A stretch of DNA of 64,000 bases from contig NW_019775691.1 of assembly GCF_001039355.2 (NCBI RefSeq), forward strand, positions 428,495 through 492,494, in the 5' to 3' direction. A model generated the notes under the pieces. That model saw nothing but the letters and a program-made list of their open reading frames with translations, made no database searches and was not told where the DNA came from. Position 1 is the first letter of the stretch. Each line of letters begins with the position of its first letter. Below, piece after piece: positions 34,836-47,027 of the stretch. The translations under genes were made by a program, and so were the position numbers. Source of the stretch: Lingula anatina. Taxonomy: Eukaryota > Brachiopoda > Lingulata > Lingulida > Lingulidae.

Positions 34836-37370
34836 GATTTAGGACCCGAACACATCATATTTTTATATCAACATAAACCCTACCTTTTCACCTCTCGAAA
34901 CATGTGTAAAACACGGGCGAAATACTGTAAATAATGTAGAAATCTTTATAATACTTGAAGCGCACTCGTGTGACACGCCTCAGAAATGCGAGTGCTAGAT
35001 GTGTATTTCACCTCGTTCTAAAAAAATTGACAAACCTGAATTTACAATATATATGTACTGCCAGAAACCCGGTTTTCTTGGCTCTGGTGCCCCTGTTGGT
35101 TTTTTTATCATTGTGCACTTTAAACTTCTTACAGAAATCTTTAAATAGAAAATTTCGGGCACCAAATACGGGGCGCCATTTGCAATCACCCGTGTCGATA
35201 AATCTTCCATTTTAACACTCTAAATCCATTTTTTATGACAACTAACCTTGAAATTCCGAATCCCTGGATATTCCCGCTTCTTTTTCTATCTTATCGTTTA
35301 ATCACATCAACTGTTGACAAAAATACACATGAAAAATACGAAAAGCTAAAACGTCGTCCATTTTCACTCGATATTGCGGAAAGTAGTGCAAAAATGGCCT
35401 TCTCTTCAGTCAGTGTGCACGCGCAGCTAGGATTATGCGCACACTCTGTTGGTTGGCTTATATGCACAATTCTAATATACTTGGATGCTCGTAAGTTAAT
35501 GAACACCTTACTATTATTTCACAGCCTATGGCAGTCGTTATTTGAATAGGTCAGTGCGACGGTGCAGCTTTCTTTCACATTTCATATAATTATACTATTA
35601 TTAAGGGTTCATTCCCAATGAAGCTTTATCGTTTTACGTACGATCCAACTCTGCTGGGGCTCTCGATGAATGCAATCAGGTAGACAGTTTAGGCCGCCTT
35701 CACCTAGTTTCCAAGATACTTGTGAAATCACCAACTTTTCTATTCTCTACTCAAGAGGACTGTTGATCTGTTAATCTTATTGTATTCAGTTAAAGCCCCA
35801 GCGGAGTTAGGCTGATCTACGTAGGGAATGAGCCCTGAGGTTGGACATTTCTATGATTTTACTAAAAAAAATGCCATGAAAATGGACACAATTATCTACT
35901 CACACAGCAAAATGCATTCCCTGGTTTAAAAATCTCATTATGAAAATTAACGTTTTCTTGTCAATTTTGGAGAAGACTTTAAAAGTCGTGCCCATGAAGT
36001 AATCCAAAAATGTGGTGAATTTTAAGAGGTCCCATCTGAGTACAGTACATAGTCGGACGGTGGATAGTAATCGTGTGTCACTGGCCGCAGCTGGTTTAAG
36101 GATTACAGTAGGCCAACTGCCCAAAATGCACTCCGATCAAAGTCGTGCTTATTGAGAAAATTGGAACATAAAAAAAGTGGTGCTTAACTTATGGACCCCA
36201 GTGTATACATATTGATGAAAGGCATTATAACAATAGGCATAACTCAATGCAAAAAATGCTAGTCATTTTATTTTCCAACTGGGTGACCAAACATAATGCA
36301 CTCCATACAACCCTGCGTCACTGTTATGAAAAGTGATGCTGTACTTACCTTATTCATAGATTTGAAAACTGGTTAAATAAAGTACAAATACCTGTTGTTA
36401 ATTCTTTATTCTCAGCAAACATCACCTCAAGTCTCTCCGTCACATACGACCCCTGGTGTCGTGAGGGAACTTTAAAGGTACGAAAACCAATACACAATAA
36501 CTACGTACACGTACATACAGTACATTTCAGTAGCATTGTGAAATAGACATAATCTAAAACATGACCGTCTCAGTGAAAAGGGCACAGTATGGGTTTTTAG
36601 GCGTATTTGTTTTCAATTCTCCCCTTCCATTGTACAAGAAAATCGGAGAAATAATAAAAAAAGTACAGGCATAGTGACGACCTTTGAATTATCACGAACG
36701 TTATCTGCATTGAACTCATCATCAGTGGTGCATGGAGACGTCGTTCTGAGGTCTAGCATGTGAAAGCACGGCCTCTCTTCTGTTGACAAATTGAATTTAT
36801 CATCAATTACCTGCTTCAACGATTTGTAATATACACTGTGTTAAAAGAAGGGCTAGTGAAAATAAAATTAAATATGTTCGCCCTCTATAAGTTTTACATA
36901 CACATGTCTTTTCTCTATGAAAATGGTATATTGTCTCCCCTTTTCAATCATCATTTGTGATCGGAAAATTCTTAATTTACATAGCATTTGTCTATGTTAT
37001 GACGAAGAACATTTCATAGATCATTCTGGCCATCAAAATCGCCAGCGATAGCACTTCAGTTAGAAGTGATCAGATGAACAGGAACTTACGAAGATTTTTT
37101 TTTTTTTTTTTTTTGACTCGGTAAGCCGTACTGAAGATGGACGCTGATAATTATGTTCTATGCATTATGTCATGCAATAGCTGTCAAGTAAATTTCCTCT
37201 TCAATCCCCTCTCTCTCTCTCTCTCTCTCCCTCTCTCTCAACCAAACATCAGTCTCATTGTTTCACTTACTGGTAGAAACTGTAGGCCCAAAAGGTTATT
37301 TATTTATTTACCTGTTTACTGCCTATATTACTTATCTAGATACAGGAATTAAATCTGATTCTATACGTAT
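34005..37370. repeat. Duplicated segment, right copy (C unit)
   Basis: Second copy of 29772-33143. Differences are scattered single bases, short indels (for example a longer T-run at about 37097 and a shorter CT tract at 37208-37239) and loss of a 12-bp piece near 37290. Non-coding beyond gene C. Confidence 0.9.
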
Positions 37371-38081
37371 ACTCAAACAAACTGCAAACAAAAATGCCCT
37401 CATTCTATCTTTGCACCGTATGTGTAACGCCATCACTGCGCAAACGTTACAGAACTGTATGATTCCACGCACAGACGCGCCAAGTGCGTCCTCAAATCCA
37501 GAGGATACTGAAAGAAATACTAAAATGTGACTCTGATCTTTTACTATGGTTAGTTTATTCATTGATTGTACAATCAGTAACTTTTTGTAAATAAAAATCC
37601 CTTTAGAAGTTGAATAAAGAACATGGGTTTATGACATGAATTTTTGTTCACTTCACGCATTGCGTTAGGGGTGACGCTTTTTTAATAGGAGACTATAGGC
37701 CTATATGATAAACACATTTCATAGAGAAGTAAGGTCACTTTGGGGGTAACAAAGCCAAATGAATATTTTCTAATAGAGCATTAAGAGCTTTCCAAAACAT
37801 TTTACTTTTTGAAATCAAGCAAGCCAACCAAAAGTCATGAACCTACAAGAATGCGAGTCGGCCACAAATTTTTTGAAAAAGGTCTTATATGAGAACATAT
37901 GTAACAGTTAAAGCAAAAAGTGTCACCAAATTACCTCATCAATTAAACAAAATTGGCATAATTTTGAGTGGAATAAAATATTTATTAAAATGTTTCTGGC
38001 CAGTTACAATATGCTGGGGGAAATATGCCAAGACAAAGTTTCTGAAATTCATCCATTATATTTAGGGCAATTGTCTCTAAG

Positions 38082-38295
38082 GCTGTATTCCCAGAGCTTT
38101 TAGATCGATCTATCTCCGCGGGGAGTCTCACTAGATTACTGTCAGATAATCCGGCTTAAATGTCCGTCCCGCCTACTACAAGCTGTAAGGGGGTAATTAA
38201 CTTTCGTGTCCGCTCGGCTGACAGCTATTTAGCGTTAACCCCCAGGGAGTTAGGTCGATCTAAAGTAGATCGATCTAATCTATGGAAATGGGGTC
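38082..38295 (-). mobile_element. GATCGATC-type inverted-repeat element, copy 3
   Basis: Reverse-orientation copy: starts GGCTGTATTCCCAGAGCTTT, ends CTATGGAAATGGGGTC, with the same internal words as copies at 25065 and 26760. Confidence 0.85.
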
Positions 38296-38819
38296 TTAAT
38301 GTCAATAACGATCAATATTTATTTTAGATTTTCAACTGTGAAAAGTCCAAAGACTACTTTTGGATGGAAATGATCTCTACATAACAAAAAAAAATTAATA
38401 ATGGCTTCTAATTACTAATATATCTGTTACTTTTGTAACAGTTTGAATTATTTCTAACACATTATCCCAAATTTTTTCAACTGAATATGAAATGGAACAC
38501 ACTCTTTTGGTTCTCAATAAAATTTGATATAATTTTTACACATATTTTCACATTTACCATTGGACCACAATCTTGGAAGTTATGAAAGCAAACAAACAGT
38601 CATGTCAGATTTTTTTCCCGTTTGGACCCACCCAAACCCAATATAGAGGTGCATTTCACATGCTGAAGTGTCCAAAAATAAAATTGAATGAATTCAAAGT
38701 TGTATTCAATTAAAAAAAAACATATGTGTATAGAACACAAATCCACGACTGTCTCAATTTAAATTTTATTTTAACCATGTCTTTACATTATGTAAAGAGC
38801 CCTAAATTGTACCGTACGT

Positions 38820-39170
38820 TCCGGTAACGTATGTTCATTTAATTTTAATTTTTTTTTAATTTTAATTTTTATGCCTCGTTAAGAGCGTGCCTGTGACCTC
38901 ATTTGCACCCATATATTCGGTTTGGGTGAACCGTAAGAGCGGCATGACCTGACCGGATCTGAATAAGCCTCGAGGCATATGGGGCCATATGTTTTTATCA
39001 TTTCATCGTGGACGTTTTATCATAAAAGCATTTTACGACCATTTTCAACACATCACACGAGGAACTGAAAAAGGGGAAGCAAGTTCACGCTGAAGGTTAT
39101 ATGTGCATCAACCCTACACGTGGGGTTAAATGCACATAGCAAAACCCAAAAGACTGTCAGGCAATTTAGC
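38820..39170. repeat. Diverged flank repeat shared by the family loci
   Basis: Words TAACGTATGTTC and CCTGTGACCTCATTTG recur at about 43302 and 43463, and CGAGGCATATG, CATTTTCAACA and ACCCTACACGTG recur at 46555-46715. This suggests that flanking DNA was duplicated together with the genes long ago. Confidence 0.5.
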
Positions 39171-39733
39171 TGATGATACTGATTGCACTTTTGTTTTAAT
39201 GTCAGAGGTAACCTCTCCATATCTAGCTGGCTAGAGGATTATTTCCCTCAGAAAATAATCTCTCCACAGTTTACAGGCTACAGAATCAGCAGTCGTTTAC
39301 ATTTTTGTTTTAGAGAAGTTTTCGGTGGCGGGGAGGATATCGGCGTAACGAAACTGAGGTGTAACCCTAAAGTCTGCCCCCAGTTATAATTATTAGGGTT
39401 AGCCTGGCCAAAGTGGGTCAAAATCTAGGTTGAGGTTTACCTGTACACTCCTGTTATGTGACGCCCCATTCATTTCTAAACGAAAAGACAATTGAATCAT
39501 GTTTGAGTTTCTGTTTAAAATATTTTCCACCAAAGTCCCCGAACATCTCTTTGCTTAAGCTACGCGTTACCATATATTTCTAAAGGTCAGAACGAGTAAC
39601 TGGTCAAATGTTACAACAAACGATAATTAACGATAAACCCAACAAATTTCAGTATTGCTCATTTTTTGATCATGAGATAACTTAAATAACACTGTCAGGA
39701 GGATTCCGCCTAAATCCTAGAAATATTCCTTGG

Positions 39734-39901
39734 CAGGCCCGTAGCCAGCAATTTCAAAGGTGGGGTTCTTTTTCTGAAAAAGTGGACCTTTTACCATATA
39801 ATCCCCATGTACCTAGGCCAAACTTTACCCAGAGTGGACCTTTCTCCAGCAAAAAGGGGGGTTCTTTCGAACCCCCCGAACCCCCCCTGGCTACGGGCCT
39901 G
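39734..39901. mobile_element. CAGGCCCGTAGCCAG-family MITE with 5-bp target duplication
   Basis: Ends CAGGCCCGTAGCCAG and CTGGCTACGGGCCTG are perfect inverted repeats. The element is 168 bp and is flanked by CTTGG on both sides. Internal words TTTTTCTGAAAAAGTGGACC and AACTTTACCCAGAGTGGACC define the family. Confidence 0.9.
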
Positions 39902-41020
39902 CTTGGTTATAACTCTCGTTAATATATCATACCCGTGAGTAGTATAGGACCCTTTAATACATGTACCTTGTCAAATGACTGTTATAAGTCCTCTGAGGGC
40001 AAAAAGCACATACATTGTTTGAAAAAGATTTTTAAATATCATAAGAATGACATTGTATGTTCATATATGATTAGCAGCTAAATGAAATGTCACCTCAAAC
40101 AAAATTTGTCATTTAGTATATTTTAAATTTGAGAAAGCAAACTGCAAAGATTTGGGCAGGCAAAGCGTATACTTCACACATGCTCCCTAGAAAGCTGCTC
40201 TCACAGGAGCAGGAGGTTACGCCAATATAGTAGGATTGGGGCACCTGGTAAAATACAGCTATCTTCTCAGAATATATTTTCTTTATGTATAATCAAAATT
40301 GAATAAATGATAAAAGGTTAACCTGTGTGTTCTTCCCAAAGGGGAAGTTGTACATTTTGACAGAAAAAAAGGGATTTTTAATTATCTTTTTCGCATGCAA
40401 AAATTCCACAAATATGATCTTTTGATCTAGAATACCCTTTCTTTAAAATAGGCCATTTGAACATCTTTTCCGAAAAATAAAAGCCAAGATGATCTTTTAT
40501 ACCTTTCCTTAAAAAACGAAATGTCTAGGAAAGGTGCGAAAAGGTCAATTAGAGGGCATTCACAACAGATGATCCTCGGATGCACTGATCCGCAGATCAA
40601 ATATGGCGGACCCTACAAGAAAGCAAGACCGCTTCATCCCGTAATGGTCTCTTCCCCTACCACACGCCATTAAAAGGCAGCAGAAGCATAATGCTTTTCC
40701 TATACATCACCGGAGTAGATTTGGAAGCTAATTAGCATATTTGAAACATGCTTCTATCAAACTGCTAATATTCCTTTCTGTACAACCCTGTGTGTTTTTG
40801 GTTTAGACGTGCAGCATCCTATACTGCATCTCCACTACATACATGTTCCATACCACTGCGCCATTAATACTAAAATGCTTCCTAGATAATACTGCATTTT
40901 CGTGCGGGATCTGTATTCATAATATGCATCAACCTTAGGCACATTGCCGAAAGCTATTTTATTCGTGAGCAATAGTTATGGATCTCACACAGATATAAAT
41001 GCATACGTGTTTAATATGAA

Positions 41021-41185
41021 ATGATAAGCCACAACAAGGCGACTATGATGTCTGTAACGCGGCTTGTCTCTTTTCTCATTGCATCTTCTTGCAGAGCCTT
41101 GAAATGGAACAATAAAAGACGGTATTCACGCACCTTGGTGGTGGTCGTGGCAGTCGTGGTTGTGGCGTTGCTGTCGGGAGAATAA
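41021..41185 (+). pseudogene. Copy F: separated N-terminal anchor, closed by an in-frame stop
   Basis: ATG at 41021 opens a 54-codon frame beginning MISHNK, matching MISYCK of copies D and E. It ends in a valine-rich membrane segment (LVVVVAVVVVALL) and a TAA at 41183-41185. Compared with copy A about four bases are missing just after the segment, shifting the frame. The stop overlaps the ATG of the main frame (TAATG). A TATAAAT word lies about 20 bp upstream of the first ATG, in the same place as TATATATA before copies D and E. Confidence 0.7.
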
Positions 41186-42369
41186 TGGTTCATCGCACGC
41201 CACAGAACTTTCCAAACGTGGTGATTTGGAGCAGTGACTTTCACATCTCACCCATCAAGGACGTGACAAATCTGCTGAAGCCTCTTGGTGTTAAAGTGAT
41301 CGACATGAGTCTCTCGGGCGCGTGTACCAAGACGTGTGCGCGTGGGCTTAGAGTGCTCAACCGACAAAATGGGATGTCAATGAGCGAGGAGCTACAGGGA
41401 GAGTTCTACAAGAGCTACAAAGACGACCCCGTGATGCAGTTAGTGGATGTGTTCGTATGTAACCATCCAGCAGCGATGTGTGAAGCTTTCATGCCGTTTA
41501 ATAAGACTATATTGGTTATAGCGTCCACGAGGTACGAGTTGGGAAGATTTGAGCCAGAGCGCTGGAAAAAATGGAATGAGAATCTTATCAAGATTTCTAA
41601 AGACCCTCGTAATGTAGTCGCTGGTAATAATCTGTATGACGCGGAATATATACGTTATTTTACAGGAATTAAAACCACTGTGCTCGAGAGTTACTGCGAT
41701 GTTGGTGAGACGTACTCTTACTCAAATGTGACGAAGCGAGAATTCCTTTTGGCGCCGTGTCATGTTGGTCACTTTGAGGCTTCGTTTTTAGAGAGGTTTA
41801 AGACAGCTGTTTCCAAGAAGACTTCTAAAGTTCAACTAGTAAAGTTAAGGAGTCTATACAATCGTTATAAATATAGTGATCTTACCAACCACCCCGGCAT
41901 AGTGTATATACCGTACCAAGTATCCGTAATGTCTCTGTTTGAACAATACAGGATGGGCATCCCACTTTTCTTCCCGTCTTTAGATCTTCTCACAGAATGG
42001 CAACGGAGGTATCATGTCCTAAGCGAACGAACATGGGATATGACCAGGTCCAGCAAAATGTCGGTTATCCCGCAGGGTTCCCGCATCCAAGGTGTCCTTA
42101 ATGCTTCTGTTCCAGACCCCAACAACGAGGTTGACGCGGATGCCATCAAGTACTGGTTAAAATTTTCTGATTTCTATCAGTGGCCATATATTACGTATTA
42201 CAATTCAATCGAGGACTTGGTGGACAAGTTAGAGACGGCAGACCTGGCGGATATCAGCAGGAAAATGAAGGAACATAACTTGAAAGTGAAAGAAAGGCTT
42301 TTGAACCAATGGAGGGGCATTCTGTCCCGTTCGAAATCTTCAAATGACTACAATAATGTTATCTTATGA
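41185..42369 (+). CDS. Copy F: main luminal domain, anchor out of frame
   Basis: Frame of 394 aa from MVHRTPQNFPNVVIW to a C-terminal tail extended past the usual end (SRSKSSNDYNNVIL). The conserved core is intact: DFHISPIKD (with DVTNLL for DLTNLL), cysteine pairs, NKT and NVT sequons, FEQYRMGIPLFF. As written the protein starts without a membrane anchor or signal peptide, because the anchor lies in the preceding frame. The start ATG has A at -3 and G at +4, a good initiation context. Possible readings: pseudogene by a recent frameshift, a sequencing error, or a soluble form made by reinitiation. Core conservation without further damage argues that the lesion is recent. Confidence 0.75.
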   Translation: MVHRTPQNFPNVVIWSSDFHISPIKDVTNLLKPLGVKVIDMSLSGACTKTCARGLRVLNRQNGMSMSEELQGEFYKSYKDDPVMQLVDVFVCNHPAAMCEAFMPFNKTILVIASTRYELGRFEPERWKKWNENLIKISKDPRNVVAGNNLYDAEYIRYFTGIKTTVLESYCDVGETYSYSNVTKREFLLAPCHVGHFEASFLERFKTAVSKKTSKVQLVKLRSLYNRYKYSDLTNHPGIVYIPYQVSVMSLFEQYRMGIPLFFPSLDLLTEWQRRYHVLSERTWDMTRSSKMSVIPQGSRIQGVLNASVPDPNNEVDADAIKYWLKFSDFYQWPYITYYNSIEDLVDKLETADLADISRKMKEHNLKVKERLLNQWRGILSRSKSSNDYNNVIL

Positions 42370-43967
42370 CCGTATGTGGATATTCCCACGCAGTGATACA
42401 AGCAAAACACGGTGTCAGTGTTAGTGCAAAAGTACTTCATCAACTCTAAAGACCTCTTGTTAAAGATTGGTAGTTCATGAGTTTTTTTTTCGTTAGGTAC
42501 ATTGTTTTACTAAAAGGGGTCTTTATCAATTTACCCGGTCATTCAGGATCAGACACCAAATGTCACCACTGTTACCTTCAGTAAATATCCACACTCATTT
42601 TGTCTCACTGACATATCATTCTTTAAGCTTATTGGTCAATTTATACATTCATTATCTTTAATTCCTCATTATTTATTACATAAGATTCCGGTTCATAGGG
42701 TTGTCATTTAAGCATTTAGTTTTTTTTTCTAGGACGGGCTAAATTTAAGTAACCAGTAGTGGATATCACAGTTTCTGTCTTTGTTGCCCGCACTTATGCA
42801 TATTACCTGTATAATACTATAGTTTTGGTTGTATGATTAGATTTATGTATATATGACATAAGGATAATTTTATTGATACTTAAACTATAACTCAAGGGTC
42901 TTTGCGTCATGGCTAACACCACGTAACGTATGTTCCTCAGAAAAAATGTCGGGTAGTTTTTCATCTTGCCCAAGTACAGGGTTTTCTGTTTCTGACTGAA
43001 AAATATATTGTGATTCCATGATAGTTTGACATCTTTGATGTAACATTTGGACCACAAATGGAAAAAAAGTTTATTTAATGCTTATTTTATTGGCAGTAGA
43101 GTCAGAGTGTATTGCCCCCTTTTATAATATTCAGTGACAAGCAAAACTAAAGTCGCTCAAAAATTTATTGCTGCATACAGAAGATTATCATAATATTCTA
43201 CAACGTTATATTTATTGGAGATAAATTAAAGAAAAAACCAGTGATTGAATTTTGAAAGTGAGTATAACGTTCCCACATTTGGACGCTTTTCATTTGTGAC
43301 AGTAACGTATGTTCCTTTTTGGAGTTAGACGATGAATTTTTTTATTATTATTCGTGATTCCAGGAGAGTGAAACTTTGATACAAACCTCATCATGTGGGA
43401 CTCTAAAATAATATAACATAGTTTGCAATCTGTGCGTTGAAAATTTTATGAATATGCCTGTGACCTCATTTGTACCTCTGTATTGGCTTTGGATGTGAAA
43501 CACTATCACCAGTGTAGCAGTATTTCATGTACCTACATATAAAGACACATTTGTGAAAGCAATAATTGTCGTTATGCTGCATTTCAAATTTCTAACACAT
43601 ATGGGTTAAAACGGGTATTGTATTTTTTCAAAGAACTGCTTTGGCCTGTGCAGTGGATAACTATTCAATAAAAACCATTAACGACATGAAAACATATATC
43701 CTTTAAGTTAGTTATTATAATATTTACAAAATATCACTATTTTCATCTTTTTCTTCGATATCTTCATTACTATCTGACACCTCTCATGTTAGATATACAT
43801 GAACATTTGGACATTATTGGGGTTAAGTCTATAGTTCAGTCTTTGATAAATAATCAGGGAAGTAGTATATTTTGGTTCTGTGTCCATCAAGTGTTTCCTC
43901 AATGTTATCTGCTGCGGCTAGCACTAAAATACTCGGTGTCATAAAATATGGCTACACTACTCCATGC

Positions 43968-44287
43968 GCGGATTTAGAGGGGGGGGGGGAGGCGGTCAGA
44001 ACCTGGGGGGGTCAGAACCTGGGGGGGGGAGTCAGGGGTCTGTCAGCCATGTTTTTCGGTTTCCGAAAAATATATCACACCAACATTCTCCTCTTGAAAT
44101 TAGAATTTTGATCAGCTAAACCATAGTTCTAAACCGTACCAAAGGGCACTGTTTGCTCTCCAGAAAACTAAAAAATTTTCGGGGCCCTTGAGCAGGCCCC
44201 GAACCCCACGCCAAGGGGCGAAAACGGCTTCGTATCCGAGGTCTATCGTTCCGGACCCCCCCTTTCAAATAATCATGGATCCGCCCA
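43968..44287 (+). repeat. GGATCC-type dispersed element with G-rich start
   Basis: Begins GCGGATTTAGAGG with G-runs and GTCAGAACCTGGGGG repeated twice, ends ATCATGGATCCGCCC. Internal order matches 25740-25980. Confidence 0.75.
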
Positions 44288-45100
44288 AGCTACTCCATCC
44301 CTTCAGATTCAGCTACATATGTATGACTTCCTAAAGAATTCGAGTTTCTATAACCTTCATAAAGCAATACAGTGTAAGTGATGCAAAGCCCAAGTTCATC
44401 AATAATTCATTTTTTAAATGGCCATACGCTTCACCGCCATGGCTACATTATATCTGCCGCGGGGACTCTCTGGCCACAGGGTTCGTTAATCGTGTATTAA
44501 ATAATGTTGTGTTCTTCAATTTGTGAACTATTTTAGAGGCTCCGGTGATATTACAAGGTAAATATCTCGGGAAACAATTTGACTTATATGTAGTGCTATT
44601 GAAGATATAAGGTGTACATCGGCTTTTTCAGACAGTGTCTTTACTTGATATTTTCCGTTTTTTCAACAACAAATAAAGAAATAGAATTAGTAATTCAAGG
44701 ATTAAGGATGAATGTCCACAACGTTCTCTGGATTCTAACACATCCATTATATTAGCTGCACGCATAGCTGTGACTCTATTATTAATGGTTTATAATAATG
44801 AAATTGTGTTGGAGCAGACAAGTGAGCTTCGGGGCCTGTTTGTGAAATAGAATAGACTGTCTGTAATGTGTTTTCGTCCAATTGGGTTTTCAGTCTTACA
44901 ACGACCTAACATTTGCAACAAGGATTATCAAGAGTAATGTCAACACTTGCCATTTCTAGACACGCTCCATCAAACATGTCACATTTTTAAATGTGCTTTT
45001 CTTCACTTTTCTGTTCATAGCGTGAAATTGACTCCTATATTAACTCTAGTAGTTATAGCCTGAGCAGTAGTTAGTTATCTGTTCTGTAATCAACATAAAA

Positions 45101-45274
45101 CAGGCCCGTAGCCAGGGGTGTTCGGGGGGTTCGAAAAAACGGCCCCTTTTGCTGGGAAAAGGTCCACTCTGGGTAAAATTTGATCTTAGTTCTAGGTACA
45201 TGAAGTTTTTATGGGAAGAGGTCCACTTTTTCAGAAAAAGAACCCCCCTTTTGAAATTGCTGGTTACGGGCCTG
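45101..45274. mobile_element. CAGGCCCGTAGCCAG-family MITE with 5-bp target duplication
   Basis: 174 bp, ends CAGGCCCGTAGCCAG and CTGGTTACGGGCCTG, flanked by TAAAA on both sides. It is in the opposite orientation to the 39734 copy. Confidence 0.9.
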
Positions 45275-46459
45275 TAAAATATACTCGCCATTTTATGCCC
45301 CAGCTACATCAAGAATGATTTTAGACCTGCCCTTTACTATAGTAGATACAGTATAGTGTAGGCCTTTTTTACCGATTTGCATTCTGACTTTTGCACACTG
45401 ACCAGTCAATAAATTCACCTAAGATATTAAAATACGTCTGACGGCAGAAGCAGTAGTCACAGGGGTGTGATCAACAGTGGGTGAGGTAGACACACGCGTT
45501 AGATTTCTTTCACTCTTGTAAGATTTGATCCATTCTCCGATTCAAAATCACATCCTTGTATCATAAAGTGGAATACTAACTGCTCACAAGCATGCACTGC
45601 TATGTATTGATTATCATTTTTCCAATTATTTTTTTGTTTGTGGTGAGAGTATTAAAAATAAAAAATAATATTTATTGGGTATAAATACAGAGAATAAACA
45701 CACGTTATCTATGTATACAAATGAATATAACAGAGAAGTAATAAGCCGCATAGGGGTCTGGTCTCTCGTGAGAATGGTTATGTTTTTTATCAATGAATTT
45801 TAATTCATTTAATTTAAAAATCATAACTATTTTGTTTCGGGCTAGTGCAGGTTGATAATAGTATAGAAAAGTAGACTATGGTCCAAATATCATAATGAAA
45901 TGATTGCTTGTTCTTTAACGTTAAAAATCAATTAGCTTATTGAAAGTAATATTATTGGTTGACTTAGGGATTGTTGGAGATTCTATATGATTTTTCTACA
46001 TAATTCCATAAGGTAGGACTGCAAGTTTAAGATCTTATCTTAAATTAAAGGTCTTAGCTTTTTTATTATTGTTGCATTTATTTAATGTATCGTCAAAACA
46101 TCTCATCGTGCTGGAAACACAGCTCCAAGTTTATGTGACGCAATATTGGATTTTTGGGGCAAAAACATAATTTTCGTTTTCCTGATTTTATCTGGCACCT
46201 GGACAGCTATAAACATATTTTTAATGGTATTGTGACACTACAGAGTCACTTCAAAAGGGGTTCTTATTTGATTTTTCCATAAAGAGTTACTGTTGATGTT
46301 ATCTATAAATAAGTGATTTTAGCCCCATTTGGGTACAGTCCCACCTTAAGGATTATTATAGGAAAAAATCAAATAAAAGTACCAGTGTCCATTGGGCTAT
46401 GTAAGGCATTGTTAAAACTGAATAAAAGTTATCTTTTATGGTGGCGATATCGTAGGACC

Positions 46460-46975
46460 ACAGTTCATACAAGCAAGTTATTTACCTGTTTTCCGTACGT
46501 ATCTAGACATGTGATCTATATGTACTGGTATATGATACAATCTAAACAGGCCCCGAGGCATATGAATTCATTCGCAGGCAGTGTCATGCGGTATTCATAA
46601 AGTTTTTATCATAAAAACATTATACGTCCATTTTCAACATACGAAACAAGGCACTATAGATAGCAGCGAATGAAAGCTATGCTATGTACATGAACCCTAC
46701 ACGTGTCTTTCGGACACCCCCAGAAAACATCATCGTAATCATTGACTAACGCTATTGCTGCAGAAACAATACTTTGGTGGGTTCTTCAATGGCCGTGTTT
46801 CACTGAGGAGTTAGCACGTAGTATATTTCAGCGTGATCTAGGATTGTCAGGTAACTTAGTACCAGCACATACGCATGAGTGAAACAGTGAGGTGGATTTG
46901 TGACTGAGAGAGAGAGAGAGAGAGAGAGATGACTTTTGAAGAGGGAATGTTATTGACCGCTATTGCATAACCAGT
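46460..46975. repeat. Diverged copy of flank DNA with (GA)n tract
   Basis: CATACAAGCAAGTTATTTAC with ATCTAGACA resembles 33055-33115. The (GA)n tract at 46910-46929, followed by GATGACTTTTGAAGAGG and GACCGCTATTGCATAA, is the reverse complement of 32925-33000. Part of the older duplicated flank surrounding the gene family. Confidence 0.5.
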
Positions 46976-47027
46976 CTCACGACAGGCTTTGTGAAAACTG
47001 CGAAATTATACAACTGCTCTTGATTTG

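Larger units (their letters stand above)
37371..41020. other. Intergenic region between oppositely oriented copies
   Basis: No gene recognised. It holds a GATCGATC-type element (38082-38295), a CAGGCCCGTAGCCAG MITE (39734-39901) and a stretch near 38820-39170 that resembles sequence around 42920-43510 and 46555-46720. This is the pivot where family members change from minus-strand (A, B, C) to plus-strand (F, D, E). Confidence 0.5.
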
